From: Patella vulgata
Taxonomy: Eukaryota; Mollusca; Gastropoda; Patellidae
DNA: 64,000 nt
Direction of reading: 5' to 3'
Assembly (NCBI RefSeq): GCF_932274485.2
Contig: NC_065881.2
Coordinates: 62,072,702-62,136,701, forward strand
Each line of letters starts with the position of its first letter. The first letter of the stretch is position 1. A program made the translations under genes and the position numbers. Shown in pieces: positions 45,561 to 57,111 of this stretch. Under the pieces are notes generated by a model. The model was given only the letters and a program-made list of their open reading frames with translations, searched no databases and was not told the DNA's origin.

Positions 45561-47183
45561 ATAATGGTAATCATATTGGGCGGGATATAATATGTCATGC
45601 TGGTAATTAACGTAACGGATTGTAACAAATTGAGAAATGCGGTTTGGATCATAGATATACTAGTATCTGCAATGACAATGTGAATGTTGGTGATGACGAT
45701 GAAACAGTTAAGGATACATTCTCACGAATTATTTCCAAAAGTATGGCAAATTTGGTATAAATGGCAAGTAGAGAGGCCCAATCTTACTCGAAAAATATTG
45801 GGTTCCATAAAAAAAAACACCCATGAGGCAAGCACTGGGCAAAAATACCAGGGTATCACTAACTGGCAACCCGACGGCTTATTGTCTGCCAGCTTGACTT
45901 AGGGAGCATAAGGTTATAATTAATAATCACGGATACGTATAGAGGATACATTTGATACACATGTATGGACAACGTGTTCATCGTGTGAGAGCCTAAAGGT
46001 TCGATATGAACTTTCTTCAAGTGTTTGGTTTTGATGGAAACATGTGTCTGGTTGAGATTAGCTGAGAAAATACTCAAAAAAGATAAGATATTTCAGACAT
46101 CAGCATGTGTTGAGAAGTCGTAAAACAGAGATATAGAGAGTCGGGATTGTGTTTCTCAGTGGTTTACTGGTGTGAGAGGGGGTGATAATTAAATATTATT
46201 AATTAATGCAGTTTTAATCAATGTCGTTGTTATATACGTAGTGAGTTAATTATATACGTAGTGAGTTGTAGCATGTCAATCCAATGCTTGTAGGCGTGAC
46301 TCATGTTATAATGTGCAGATTTTATTTCAATATATATGTATGTTGAGATGGGTGGCATTAAGGAAGCTTAAACGACGTCTGCAAAATAGAACAAAGTGGG
46401 ATAAATATTATTACTAGTCTCATTGAAACGGATGTATCCAAGTCTAAATACAATATACACCCAGATGCAAACGTTGTATAATTGGATAATCAACAGCGAA
46501 ATGTTAAGCCAATAAATAATGTAAGTAATTATCATCAATGATATTTAACTTGTATATAAATGTCGGGGACTAAACACAATAAATAACAACGTGCTAAACC
46601 GCCTAAGGTCATGCTTTCTATTATCACAAAACAAAAAATAAAAGTTTGTCTCTTAATATAAAAACGAAATACGGTGTGTTTTAAAGTTCCAGTTTCTAGT
46701 AAAATCTAGATTAAAGCACAAGGATTATGTTGTGTTGAAGTGCATGCTTAGATGACGAAGAGCTTCGAGTTTTCGGTAATTTTGTCATGTATATTCGAAA
46801 ACGTAATTTCGCGGTGTCGAGACACTTAATATAACGAATGCATGAGTAAAATATGCATCTTGAACTTTCTATCTGTTAGACTTGTATAGCTCAGTGATAT
46901 ACACTATCATTAAAGTGGAGAGAGGGGTCACGTTATTTGGATAGTAAACTTTATGTTCTGTATTTTGAATTAAATGCATTTGAAAAATAATGTCAACAAT
47001 TACGTAAGTGCACGTTAAAAAGAACACACAGCATTATTATTGCTGCGACAAATATTGGAAAATATGTTCGAAAATGGTTGTAAATTTGAAATTGGTAAGT
47101 AACAATGTCGCTTTAAACGTTCATAAGTTGTTATGCTAGATTTGTATGTTCTATAATATAAATTAATCTACGTAAGTTTCATT
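45561..47183. other. Unassigned DNA
   Basis: It includes a small tandem duplication, TATATACGTAGTGAGTT twice near 46,229-46,267. No gene or dispersed repeat copy was recognised. Confidence 0.4.
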
Positions 47184-47195
47184 CCTTTAAAAACT

Positions 47196-47577
47196 GAAAT
47201 GAAATGAAATGAAATGAAATGGAGTTTAGCGTCCTACTGTTCTGCTCCTAACCTGGGCTAATAAAGACGGGCATACGCCATACAGTGTGCTATGAGGGAA
47301 ATTTTGCCCGGACAGCGGCACTACGGCCTACTCTTATATCGAATTCCAACTGCCAAGGGATCTTTTACGTGCACGCCAATGTGTACACGGGACCTCGGTT
47401 TTTCGTCCCATCCGAACGACTAGACAGATTTCCTTGTCAGCCCCTCCGTCCTGCATCACTGACAAGGGAGAACCACGCCGGAAAATCTGGATGAACTTTC
47501 TCGGCCAATGCAGGGATCGAACACCCGACCTCCAGGCTAGCGAGCTAGCGTCTTACCCACTTAGCCACGTGATCCCC
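47196..47577 (-). mobile_element. SINE1 copy, full length, minus strand
   Basis: Tail (GAAAT)n and GGAGTTTAGCGTCCTACTG, body, and tRNA-like head are all present (minus-strand B box GGGTGTTCGATCCCTGC). A perfect 12-bp target duplication, CCTTTAAAAACT, lies at 47,184-47,195 and 47,578-47,589. It is one of the youngest-looking copies. Confidence 0.94.
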
Positions 47578-47589
47578 CCTTTAAAAACT

Positions 47590-48540
47590 ATTATGAACTA
47601 CTATACATAAGTTCACAAGATGATGAAAAATACTGAAACATATTTACAATTCTTATATCCCAAAGCTTAAAAACATCATTTGAAAAATATAGTAGGGAGC
47701 ACTCGAATGACTTCATACAATTATGTATTAAACTTATTACGGACCATTTATGGTACAATAAATAATATTTCATTAGGCAAGATGGCTTCATTCTCTGTGT
47801 AGCTTGCTCTAAATAGATTTGTTTTCTGATTTAAGCGTGTGTAAGAGGCATTAATCAATAATTTAGAGCAGATATAGATGAGATGTTATGTTTCCAAATA
47901 ACCGACAACGTCTAATACAGCGTCAGTTTTGGTTGTTCTGAATTTATGAATTACTTTGAAGGTTTCTTTATATGGAAAGAATCGACAAAGTTTTACGCAG
48001 TGCAATTGTGAAAAGTGTACGACTTTCTAAGATTGGATAATTAATCAATAAAGATTGGTTAATGTCTGAAAAGGATTTCTTAAGAAAACATCAATGGCTC
48101 AATGTTCTTTAAAAAAATGATCAATATCGTCTGCATCTTTAATTAAAATTGTAAGCAGGTCTGGTAGTTTGCTGTAAAGGTGTGAAACGTGCTAACGAAA
48201 TACATTCAACATATTTAGTTTTATATAGTAACCAAAACCCGTATAGAACACTCCTGTTTACGGTTTAAAGCTGGTAGACAACGTGTGATGTTGACATGTT
48301 CTAAATATTTCATAATGTCAACTACTAAAACTATTTTTACAATTTTTTTTCAGTGAATAGGTCAATTGAATGGATGTAGACACTGTAAACCTGTGTATAA
48401 GAGTATCGGTATTAAGTGAACGAGAAGGAGTCACCAGTTTGAATCGTGAATCGTAATCTTTCCATGGAGGATACTTTTCTGTACATGTTTTTGTTTATCT
48501 CGGTAGCAGGTCGAACGGATTAACGTCCCACCGGAATCAT
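47590..48540. other. Unassigned DNA upstream of the candidate exon
   Basis: I recognise no repeat or hairpin. The last ~100 bp are somewhat richer in CG (GGTCGAACGGATTAACGTCC) and could be 5' UTR or promoter of the plus-strand exon that follows. Confidence 0.35.
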
Positions 48541-48555
48541 CGGAATACTATCAAC

Positions 48556-48660
48556 ATGTGTGCTTGGGGTGGAAAAGGCATTTCAGATGTAGAAAGTTTC
48601 ATTAAAAGCGTCTCTTCGGCTGTAACGACGAGATTATGGGAATACTTTCAACCCACTGAG
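48556..48660 (+). CDS. Candidate first coding exon, 35 codons, unrecognised
   Basis: The ATG at 48,556 (context ATCAACATG) opens a frame reading MCAWGGKGISDVESFIKS... to ...WEYFQPTE. It then meets a strong donor, ACTGAG|GTATGT, at 48,660/48,661 in phase 0. The frame stays open beyond the donor to 48,882, so splicing is inferred from the donor alone. I do not recognise the peptide. No downstream partner exon could be identified on the plus strand. It could be a short exon of a long gene or a chance match. Confidence 0.28.
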
Positions 48661-48728
48661 GTATGTAATGAAGGTTGTGTTTATGAATACTGGACTTATT
48701 GTAAACAAGTACATAGGTATACTATATT

Positions 48729-48734
48729 TTTATT
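48729..48734 (-). terminator. Polyadenylation signal AATAAA (minus strand)
   Basis: TTTATT on the plus strand gives AATAAA on the minus strand, about 170 bp beyond the stop codon of the candidate exon at 48,903-49,433. The hexamer is common in AT-rich DNA, so the support is positional only. Confidence 0.3.
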
Positions 48735-48902
48735 CACTGGGGAATCTATTTGTATGTCATTTACCTTAACAGTATATATTGTCAGGCATTGCTCTATGAA
48801 AACCGATACATGTCCATGTCTGACTCTCAAAGGTGTACATGTAGATATATCCAGACATTTAAATATCTTACCAACTCGTTAACCTATTATTTTCAACACG
48901 GG

Positions 48903-49433
48903 TTACGTTGAAGTAAAAGTTTGTGTACTTGTTGGGTGTATATGTTTAAATAGAGATTTTATTTCACCCTTTATTGAAGAACCGTTTTGATAGTCAGGAT
49001 CAGCTTGAGTTGCATTCATTGTAGCAACTCGCAAGGCAAACTCACACTTTTGGCTGCTATCGGTATTGGATAGTTGGTATTTGGGTTTATTCGTAAATGC
49101 AGATCTGTGGACGTCTTTATACCGTTCTTTGATTGATGAATTGGAATCGGGTTGGGGGACGTCTGCTTTATACGTCGTTTTACAACCACCACGGCCCGTC
49201 TCTCCAATTAGCCCGTCTTGTGAAAAATTCACGTATAATTTCATTATCGACCCATTTCCCTGATAATGGACGGTACCTTCTTTAACGAAAATTGATATGA
49301 TCTTGCCAGTTATATGATAAGAAAGGAATATTGATCCTAGCAGTGGTTTCAAATCTTGCGGGTATATTCTCATTTGAATATCAGTGATCTTATCTATTGG
49401 CAGAAAGTGTTCTTGACGGCAGATAAAACGTTC
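48903..49433 (-). CDS. Candidate terminal coding exon, 176 codons, unrecognised glycoprotein-like
   Basis: On the minus strand, a splice acceptor (CCATTCTAATTCCAG|G at 49,434/49,433) opens a frame of 176 codons ending in TAA. It starts ERFICRQEHFLPIDKITDIQ, with an internal Met at 49,373. The frame immediately upstream of the acceptor is stopped, which supports splicing. Codon use is mixed, without repeat bias, and the composition is protein-like. There are five N-x-S/T sequons (NGS, NFS, NSS, NAT, NGS) and three Cys, suggesting a secreted or ectodomain segment. Residues IFLSYHITGKIISIFV are only weakly hydrophobic, so no firm membrane span is called. I recognise no family. It could be a single-exon chance frame, but it is the most gene-like sequence here after the LINE. 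Confidence 0.45.
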   Translation of the reverse strand, partial: ERFICRQEHFLPIDKITDIQMRIYPQDLKPLLGSIFLSYHITGKIISIFVKEGTVHYQGNGSIMKLYVNFSQDGLIGETGRGGCKTTYKADVPQPDSNSSIKERYKDVHRSAFTNKPKYQLSNTDSSQKCEFALRVATMNATQADPDYQNGSSIKGEIKSLFKHIHPTSTQTFTST

Positions 49434-49634
49434 CTGGAATTAGAATGGGGTTAACATTTGATCACTAGCAAACCTCAACTGATTCCAGAATTATATCACA
49501 CGTCTGTATATCTGTAAATTATCTATAAAAATAAAATCGCCCCGTCCTTTTAATGACGAGTATAAACTGTCATTGAGCTCAAAAACTAAAAGTGGCGTGC
49601 AGAGGTTTGGTGATGAGCGTGAACAACTCTTTGA

Positions 49635-49641
49635 TTATATA
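49635..49641 (-). promoter_or_regulatory. TATA-like element upstream of the minus-strand exon
   Basis: On the minus strand GAGCGGGTATATAATC gives a TATATAA with a GC-rich 5' flank. A CAC/TCA-rich initiator-like stretch lies about 30 bases downstream. It lies about 200 bp before the acceptor at 49,434, leaving room for a short non-coding first exon and a small intron. Neither is proven. Confidence 0.25.
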
Positions 49642-49649
49642 CCCGCTCT

Positions 49650-50158
49650 AGAGGAACAGGCCATCGTAGGCCTGACACCGAGAAATGTAAAACAGTAAAA
49701 TATTTTAAATATGTTTAATAAACTGAGTTAGCGATAATTTCAAATTTCAAAAAATCTTCATTTTAAGTTCACTCTTTGATTGGATCCCCCACATCCTTTT
49801 CAAATGGAAGACCGAGGCCATCGCCCCTCTGCACGCTACTGGCAGCCAAACACCATACTCAGACACCATTATCTTTATCGCTGCGTATTAGTTAAATTCA
49901 CCAGTCCCCAGAGCATAATTTCTACTTCTAATTTTAGACCGAATTTATGTAATAGGAAATTTATAGTTTTAAAATATCTCCATGAGGTTGGCAAACTTTC
50001 AATAGAATAAGATAAATATATAGAAATGAATAACACATTTATCAATGGTGCAGAAATGTAAACGATCTGAGAGCTAGGTGGTTGGGTTTATCTCCTCCAA
50101 CCGTAGAAAAATACGATATAATTATACTATACTTTGTAAGTCAGTGTTGTGTATTTTA
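49650..50158. other. Unassigned DNA
   Basis: A 76-codon plus-strand frame (from 49,780, non-ATG start region) contains no motif. No repeats were seen. Confidence 0.35.
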
Positions 50159-50159
50159 C

Positions 50160-50515
50160 GGGAGCCACGGTGGGTCAGTGAGTGAGACGTTGGATCGCTA
50201 ACCTGGATGTCCCGTGTTCGATCGAGAAAGTTCAACGGGATTTTCCAGCGTGTTTCCCCTTGTCTGTGATGCAGGACAGAGGGTCTGACAAAGGACAGCG
50301 TCTTATCGTTTGGATGGGACGAAAAAACGATACCCCTTGTACAAATTGGCGTGCATGTAAAAGAACCCCAATAAGAGTCCGCTGTGGTGCCGCTGCCTGA
50401 GCGAAATTTCCCTCATAGCACAATAGCACAATGTATGGCCTATGCCCGTCTTCATTAACCCAGTCGATTCAGAACTGCAGGGCGGTAATTAAACTACATT
50501 TTATTTCAATTTTTA
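50160..50515 (+). mobile_element. SINE1 copy, plus strand, moderately diverged
   Basis: It has the head GGGAGCCACGGTGGGTCAGT, the GTGTTCGATC B-box region (shortened), the body GATGCAGGACAGAGGGTCTG, and the tail CGGTAATTAAACTACATTTT, a decayed form of GGACGTTAAACCCCATTT. No clean target duplication is visible. Confidence 0.85.
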
Positions 50516-50671
50516 CATCTACTTGGGCCCTACTGAAATACGCCTTTTTATTGCTTTCATAAAGATAAAGTGGCGTTTGACAAAAATAAGGAAGATGAGT
50601 GTAAATAATGCAAAAGTAACAGGTTTGGTGACATTATGTCTCTTGGCTTTCTCGATACCACCCTAAACGCC

Positions 50672-50690
50672 TTTAGGGTTAGGGTTAGGT
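50672..50690 (+). repeat. Interstitial telomere-like repeat
   Basis: TTAGGGTTAGGGTTAGG, nearly three units of the animal telomere hexamer, lies in otherwise ordinary sequence. It is too short to mark a fusion point with confidence. Confidence 0.7.
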
Positions 50691-52080
50691 AGTTTTCGAT
50701 TGTTGTTCGCCTAATCTAACTGTAAATTGTAAACTTGCATAGATCACAATTTCATTTGTTAAGCATTTATTCAAATAACATCCTACAGTATGCATTTATT
50801 GGATTTGCCATTATTTTATGAATTACGTCAACCATGTATCGCGTTAGCTATGGACATAAATAATTTTAATATGAAAATGACCGGATTTGTTTGGTGCCGT
50901 GTACTAAATGCTTTGTAAATAGAAAGAATATGTACTGATAGTCGGAACAATATTCATCATAATCTTTAAAATTGTCAGATTCTTACATCACAGGCTATAA
51001 AATTGAAATTTGACCTTTGTATTTAGAGTAACTGGTTAGGTTTCCAGGAAGTGGTTTTGTCAGGACTGTCAGCTTACCGCCCTGGCTCGGACCCGGGCCG
51101 GGCCGTGCAGTGTATTCATTTGAGGGTGGAGGATGGGCTATAAAGCTTTTACAGTTTATGACTTGATTCATTTTTTAAATATCCTGCATAGATCACCGGG
51201 ACTTATTAATTCTGGTGCATTCAGTTAATAAGATACTGTAATCTGTAATCAACCTGGACGTGTTATTTATTATATTGGTCGTATCAAGTGCTAAATAACC
51301 ATATAACTGTCATTGCTATCAGTTGTTGCGATCTCGTAAATAATCAATGGAATTTGATAGTCTGCTTATCAATTTGATTTTAGTACGTTCTTTTAAATAT
51401 GCCAAAAGGCTTTGTAATCTATTCTATTCTGGAATAGTGCCATCACTACACCAATTCTATTATGGGATATCTCCTATCTTAATTTCTAATACGGGTGTAT
51501 TCCAGATATTGTTGCTAAAAACAGAATATTAAATATTAATATTTAACAAAATAGATTGTTTGATATACATGTATCTCGAAAATCTAAATAAAGACTGGCC
51601 CCCGTTAAACACTATCCATCATGTGTGATTTGTTTAGTCAGAATTTGGTACCATAATGACTTTTGAACATGGTGTAAAAAGACACGCGTATATTTAATGA
51701 GCAATATAAGATGGTCATTAAGTACAGATAATGGTCATCAACAACACATTATTTGACGTTTGACCGCCAAGGCGTCAAAAATGCCTATACTATTTCAATA
51801 CATCTGCAGACTGTCGCGGTATTATTGAGCTTGGCGAAGCAGTTTTATGACAGACTTGGCATCTCTTAGAACACATCACATGTCGTGTAGATTTACGGTT
51901 GTTCTGCATAACTTGTAATAAACATGTCCCATTTTCCATTATATATCTGAAACCGAACACCCTGAAATGTTATGCTTATGTTTCCAATGTATTACAAATA
52001 TTTATGGTGTAAATGTATGTTTCTATTGCTTTTTTTATCTTCCACCATTGAACAAATAAATGTAATAATGTGAAATTTTT
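50691..52080. other. Unassigned DNA
   Basis: There is one short GC-rich palindromic stretch near 51,080-51,112 (CTCGGACCCGGGCCGGGCCG). No gene or repeat copy is supported. Confidence 0.4.
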
Positions 52081-52138
52081 AGGGGCGGGGCACAGTCTAC
52101 ACTAGGTATTTTAGAGCTATGATCGGCAACTTTTTTTT

Positions 52139-52175
52139 CGGGGGGGGGGGGCAAAACATTCCCCCCCCCCCCTGG
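52139..52175. repeat. G-run/C-run inverted pair
   Basis: A run of about 12-13 G followed 10 bases later by about 12-13 C can form a G:C hairpin, or a G-quadruplex on one strand and an i-motif on the other. The flanks (TGGTCCACGCTGGGTATGGG) have the look of a dispersed repeat. Confidence 0.7.
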
Positions 52176-52218
52176 TCCACGCTGGGTATGGGCCTGGCCA
52201 GAATGCTTTCGAGGGGAC

Positions 52219-52981
52219 ATCTCACTGTGCCCCCTGCTATTGTTCTCATGGGGGGATTAATCAAGCAAGGGGATTATCGAATACAATAGTGTTAAAAGTA
52301 TAGTCGGTTTTTTTAAACTACTGGGTTTAAACTAATAAACAACTTTATTCACAATAAATTTCATAAAAGTAACAACAAATACATGTATCAAACTTAAATC
52401 ATAACCCTACTAAATGTGATATGGCGTCAGTATATTCAATTGCACTTTTTACTCCATTTATATAATAACAGTTTGATTTTTAGATCATTAATAGATTCTT
52501 CTACTCTTTTATATTTTCGTCTTTTAGGGGGCAATCGTCCCCCGTTATCCAATTGAACTATTGTATTTTCAGTAAAAGTCTGCTGGTGCTATTGGGTTTC
52601 GTATTTTTTACTCTGTACTTATACCCCAAATTAACTAAATTTTGACCTTGAGAATTAGGAATAAACCCTATGCGAACTTGAGCCATTTTAAAAGATATAA
52701 TGTAATTGGGGGTGACAACTATCCTTATATAATGATAGTGAGTTTCTAATCATATATTTGATTGATTTATGAGTACTGTCTGAATGAAAGGTAGGTGAAT
52801 AATATTTAAGATACTCGATAACCGATGACACATGAATTTATCTTATATATTTTAATCATTAAAATAATTAAATTTTAACTAGGTGAACAGTACTAATAAG
52901 GATACAGTCTATAATCCTTTGTTTACTTAAATTTTCACACCACTACCCTATAACACCAGTTGATTGGGGGCACAGTGAGAT
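52219..52981. mobile_element. 763-bp element with 16-bp perfect TIRs
   Basis: ATCTCACTGTGCCCCC (52,219-52,234) is the exact complement of GGGGGCACAGTGAGAT (52,966-52,981). Just outside lies the 11-bp direct repeat GCTTTCGAGGG (52,205-52,215 and 52,988-52,998), which may be a target duplication. There is no ORF of size. CACTGTG-type termini occur in CACTA and Chapaev groups, but neither uses an 11-bp duplication, so the superfamily is left open. Confidence 0.6.
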
Positions 52982-52998
52982 TAAACCGCTTTCGAGGG

Positions 52999-55242
52999 CC
53001 ATTTGTAATGACCTGACTGGATGAACGAGGCTAACATATCCCACATGGGAATACCAACGAAGTAGACTGAAATAACCAGACGCCATTTGAAGACTGCCAT
53101 TCAATTTGCACTCTTCGCGTACGTATTTCGCCGAACATAAGTAAAAAGAAATTACAGTAAAAACAGAAACGATTGAATGTAAATCAGTTTATATACACTC
53201 ACATTACATTATTATACATGTATATGCGTTGCGACCCATTTAAGTGTCCATTTCTAGGTGACAAAGAATAGCGATTTAGCTCCTTTAAGTCTTTGGCCGG
53301 GTGGATTAAAGTCTTTTCCCAGCAAGGGATCTCCTTGTTGAGTTGCGACCGGAATCTCTTTCCACAATGAATCTTTAATTAACAGTAATTGTGATTTATT
53401 TTGTAACATTATTGTTTCTATATTTCCATTCTTGGGTTTATACCAACCAATAAGACACTAAATACTACATCGTTAGTCATCCTGTACTGTGTAAATAATA
53501 AGCTGCCCAACGGGATACATGAAAATTACCATCAGTAACCTACGTAAGAATGTTGTCTTGTTTGATGTACCGTTCACTATTTGAGATAAGTTGTTGATGT
53601 CAACCTTAATACATAAGCCCGTTTAACACGATTAATCTGGTTCACTGGACCATCCAAAATTTTAGATAGGCCTATAAATCAGTTCAGCTATTTAAAGGGG
53701 AATTATCAGAAATAAATATATAAAAGGTTGTATAATTCGTGTTCTAGAATCCGCTATTTATTGAAAATCCAAGAACTGACCACTCGACCTACTTAAGGAG
53801 TAATGCATTTTGCACGACTTTCAGTTGAATTCCTAAAAAAAACCACATAGAATGGGTACGACTCGTAATGATTCTTAAAACATCTATATTTTCAGTCGAG
53901 ATGCAGTAGCATATAATTATTTGTCTTTGATTTCTCAGAGATGCAGTGATATTTAATTATTGTCTTTAATTTCTCGCATATACTCTAATCAGACATCAGA
54001 TTTACCACCAACATGAACATTTCGGTCATTATTTTTCTTAAACTTTAACCGTTAGTCTCAAACTTTTAATTATTTTTGTGAACTATCCCCTCCACCCCCC
54101 CCCCCCCCACCCAAACAAATCAACGTATCTATAAAACTTATCCCCTACGTGTATCCCCGAACTATATGAAGCCATCTTTATCGGCTTGCCAGGTTAACGA
54201 AAAAAACACAAATAATTTCCTCTAAACGCAAACTTTGATTGATCTTTATCGTTAATATTATTATATTGATTAATCCTCGTGGCTCAATAAATGCTGATCG
54301 AGGAAATTTGAATAGTCTTTGATACGAAGTCTGTTATGACTGTTTTCAAACAGCTGACAAAGGTGAGAATAACAAAGGATTTCTGGCGCTGACTTTCTCA
54401 TGGTTAACAGCCAATATCGGACCTGTTAGTATTACAAAGACGGCTAATATATAGTCTCTTAAGATTTATAAATAATTGGCGCTCACATTGCCGTCTTCGT
54501 GGTCACGTGCTGCGAAGTGCGAGAAAAAGGAATTTTAGGAAAATATCGTATTCGTAAACTAACTCTCTAAGTAAATAAACTAGAAATTGAATGGGGGTAA
54601 TGACAGAAGAGTCCACTTTGTAGAATAGGGGTCATAATTTACACTAGGTTAAAACTAAGCCATAGAACTTGCTTTATTGTGGATTTTATCAGCATGACAA
54701 ATAACTTGTTCGTGATTTTATTGATTAAGAGATAAAAGTTATTCTTTAAAACAAAATTGGCATTAATATTGTAAAACAAGTCATCTGATATTATGAAATA
54801 AATCCCTTGCAAAGGATGAGTCGAAGTTCGGTAAAGATTCTGAGCATGGCGACTGGATAACAACAGTTGAAAATTATGTCAGAGTTAAAACGACAAAAGG
54901 TTTGTTTGTAAACATTGTCAGTTTTTAATAGAAAATATATTATATGTTTAATGACCATTCTATGAGTTTATCTACTTATATGAACATACCGAAGTGATAA
55001 TTATCATTTATCAACCGTTTTATTCACAGCTCCGATATTTCATTATAAACTGCAGTACACAGAATGGATCTATGAGTTGTTATATATAGGACGATTTGTC
55101 AGAGTTTTAGATGTAAAATTTATTGATTTTTACTAGTGTGAATTTAAATAACATTTTTACATTCCACAGTTTTACATATTTGTATATGTAGATGCTGTAC
55201 AGATTTTAATCTGTGGTTATCTAATTTTAGATGTTCATATAT
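52999..55242. other. Unassigned DNA
   Basis: There is a C-rich run near 54,090-54,110. Two related 'agatgcagt...atataattatttgtctt' and 'agatgcagtgatatttaattattgtctt' blocks lie near 53,900 and 53,940 (a ~42-bp tandem duplication). I saw no gene. Confidence 0.4.
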
Positions 55243-55246
55243 TTAA

Positions 55247-55592
55247 AGGCTCAATACCACTCTTGTTGTAACTGAATAATATGTCCCAACCTTTATTCTG
55301 GTCAACAAATTGTACTATTTTAGAATATTTCAGTTAATTGATGATACAAATTTCATCTTAACACACCTTATTTAAAAATTTTGAAAAATTCAACATAATG
55401 GTTTGAAACAGCTAACGTAAATCTGTTCAAATGAAACTTCGATTTAAAAATATTTTCGAACCCTCTGGACAAGTAAAATAGGATGTAATGGATAATTTAC
55501 ACAACAGGTAGGACACTTAAACATCTAGTACTTAGACAGAGATATTATTTATTTTCTGGAGCTTTCAAGCCAGCAAGAGTGTTATTGTCCCT
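55247..55592 (-). mobile_element. TTAA MITE family B, copy 2
   Basis: This 346-bp element is flanked by TTAA (55,243-55,246 and 55,593-55,596), inverted relative to the copy at 3,795-4,140 and of identical length. It has the same terminal repeats. Substitutions between the copies are few and scattered. Confidence 0.92.
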
Positions 55593-55596
55593 TTAA

Positions 55597-55877
55597 AGGG
55601 GGAGGGGGCTGAAAGATCTAACATGTGCCCTTTAGATCATAAGGTTTGCATTCAGTTAAGTGGTTTTGATCCACACTTGTAAGTGCAAGCAAATTATTGT
55701 CATAAAATTGTACTAAGTTAGTCCCATATCGAATTGAATCAAACCATAAACTACTAAATACTTGTACCACAGTTATTTTATGAGCAAACCAGTCAGCCCA
55801 TTACTCAGTAGCCTATTGATTTCCAACGATTGAAATAACTCGAACAGTTAAAGTTATCATCTGATTACCAGTACATG
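55597..55877. other. Unassigned DNA
   Basis: This short unique stretch lies between the MITE and the 617-bp tandem array. No structure was seen. Confidence 0.35.
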
Positions 55878-56494
55878 TTTTGTATTATAGGAAGAACTAA
55901 AAGTCAATCAAATTGTAATTATTTCTGATAACTACTTCATCATGGGTTGTGCTACTTGATCAATTTCTAGTGGTAAAATTTAAAGGGCAGGTAGAATTAA
56001 AGCTGTTATCTAGGCAAAATTATTCATTGTAGCAGTTGACACTAACACAGAAATAAAAGTAACCATATAAATATTATAGTCTCAAAATGACCCAAGTATT
56101 GTGTTAACGTTGAAACCCATTCAGTTCCATACATTGAAGTGGTACTAAGTAACAAAGGTCCTAAATAAACAGTATACTCTACCCGCCCCGGCTAAAATTC
56201 ACAATGGCATTTCACACCTAACCTTGGAAAAAAAAAAAACATGTTTGAAAGTGGTAAAAGTATTAAAGATACATTGTGGGGTGTCAACGTACAAAAGACT
56301 CTGCAATTAAACGGCAGAAAAAGATGTTTGAATATGTTTTTAAGTCTAAATATATCATCAAATCACACAGTTTGTATGCGGGAAAGTATCTTTAAGGGGA
56401 ATGTATTTAGGGTGGAGACAAAAGGAGGAGCATGCAACTCTTGATGATCAAATTTTGTTACTTTTTATGTCTTCAAAGTTTATGATTTTGAATC
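55878..56494 (+). repeat. 617-bp tandem unit, copy 1
   Basis: The unit begins TTTTGTATTATAGGAAGAAC and ends TTATGATTTTGAATC. It includes an A-run followed by a 67-codon ATG frame (MFESGKSIKDTLWG...), repeated exactly in copy 2. That frame has no recognised motif. Confidence 0.97.
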
Positions 56495-57111
56495 TTTTGT
56501 ATTATAGGAAGAACTAAAAGTCAATCAAATTGTAATTATTTCTGATAACTACTTCATCATGGGTTGTGCTACTTGATCAATTTCTAGTGGTAAAATTTAA
56601 AGGGCAGGTAGAATTAAAGCTGTTATCTAGGCAAAATTATTCATTGTAGCAGTTGACACTAACACAGAAATAAAAGTAACCATATAAATATTATAGTCTC
56701 AAAATGACCCAAGTATTGTGTTAACGTTGAAACCCATTCAGTTCCATACATTGAAGTGGTACTAAGTAACAAAGGTCCTAAATAAACAGTATACTCTACC
56801 CGCCCCGGCTAAAATTCACAATGGCATTTCACACCTAACCTTGGAAAAAAAAAAAACATGTTTGAAAGTGGTAAAAGTATTAAAGATACATTGTGGGGTG
56901 TCAACGTACAAAAGACTCTGCAATTAAACGGCAGAAAAAGATGTTTGAATATGTTTTTAAGTCTAAATATATCATCAAATCACACAGTTTGTATGCGGGA
57001 AAGTATCTTTAAGGGGAATGTATTTAGGGTGGAGACAAAAGGAGGAGCATGCAACTCTTGATGATCAAATTTTGTTACTTTTTATGTCTTCAAAGTTTAT
57101 GATTTTGAATC
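56495..57111 (+). repeat. 617-bp tandem unit, copy 2
   Basis: It appears identical or nearly identical to copy 1 over the full 617 bp, including the 67-codon frame at 56,858. Confidence 0.97.

Noticed and set aside
56241-56444. 67-codon ATG frame in the 617-bp units
   Set aside because: It follows an A-run and has no recognised motif, and it is deleted from copy 3. Its duplication reflects the array rather than selection.
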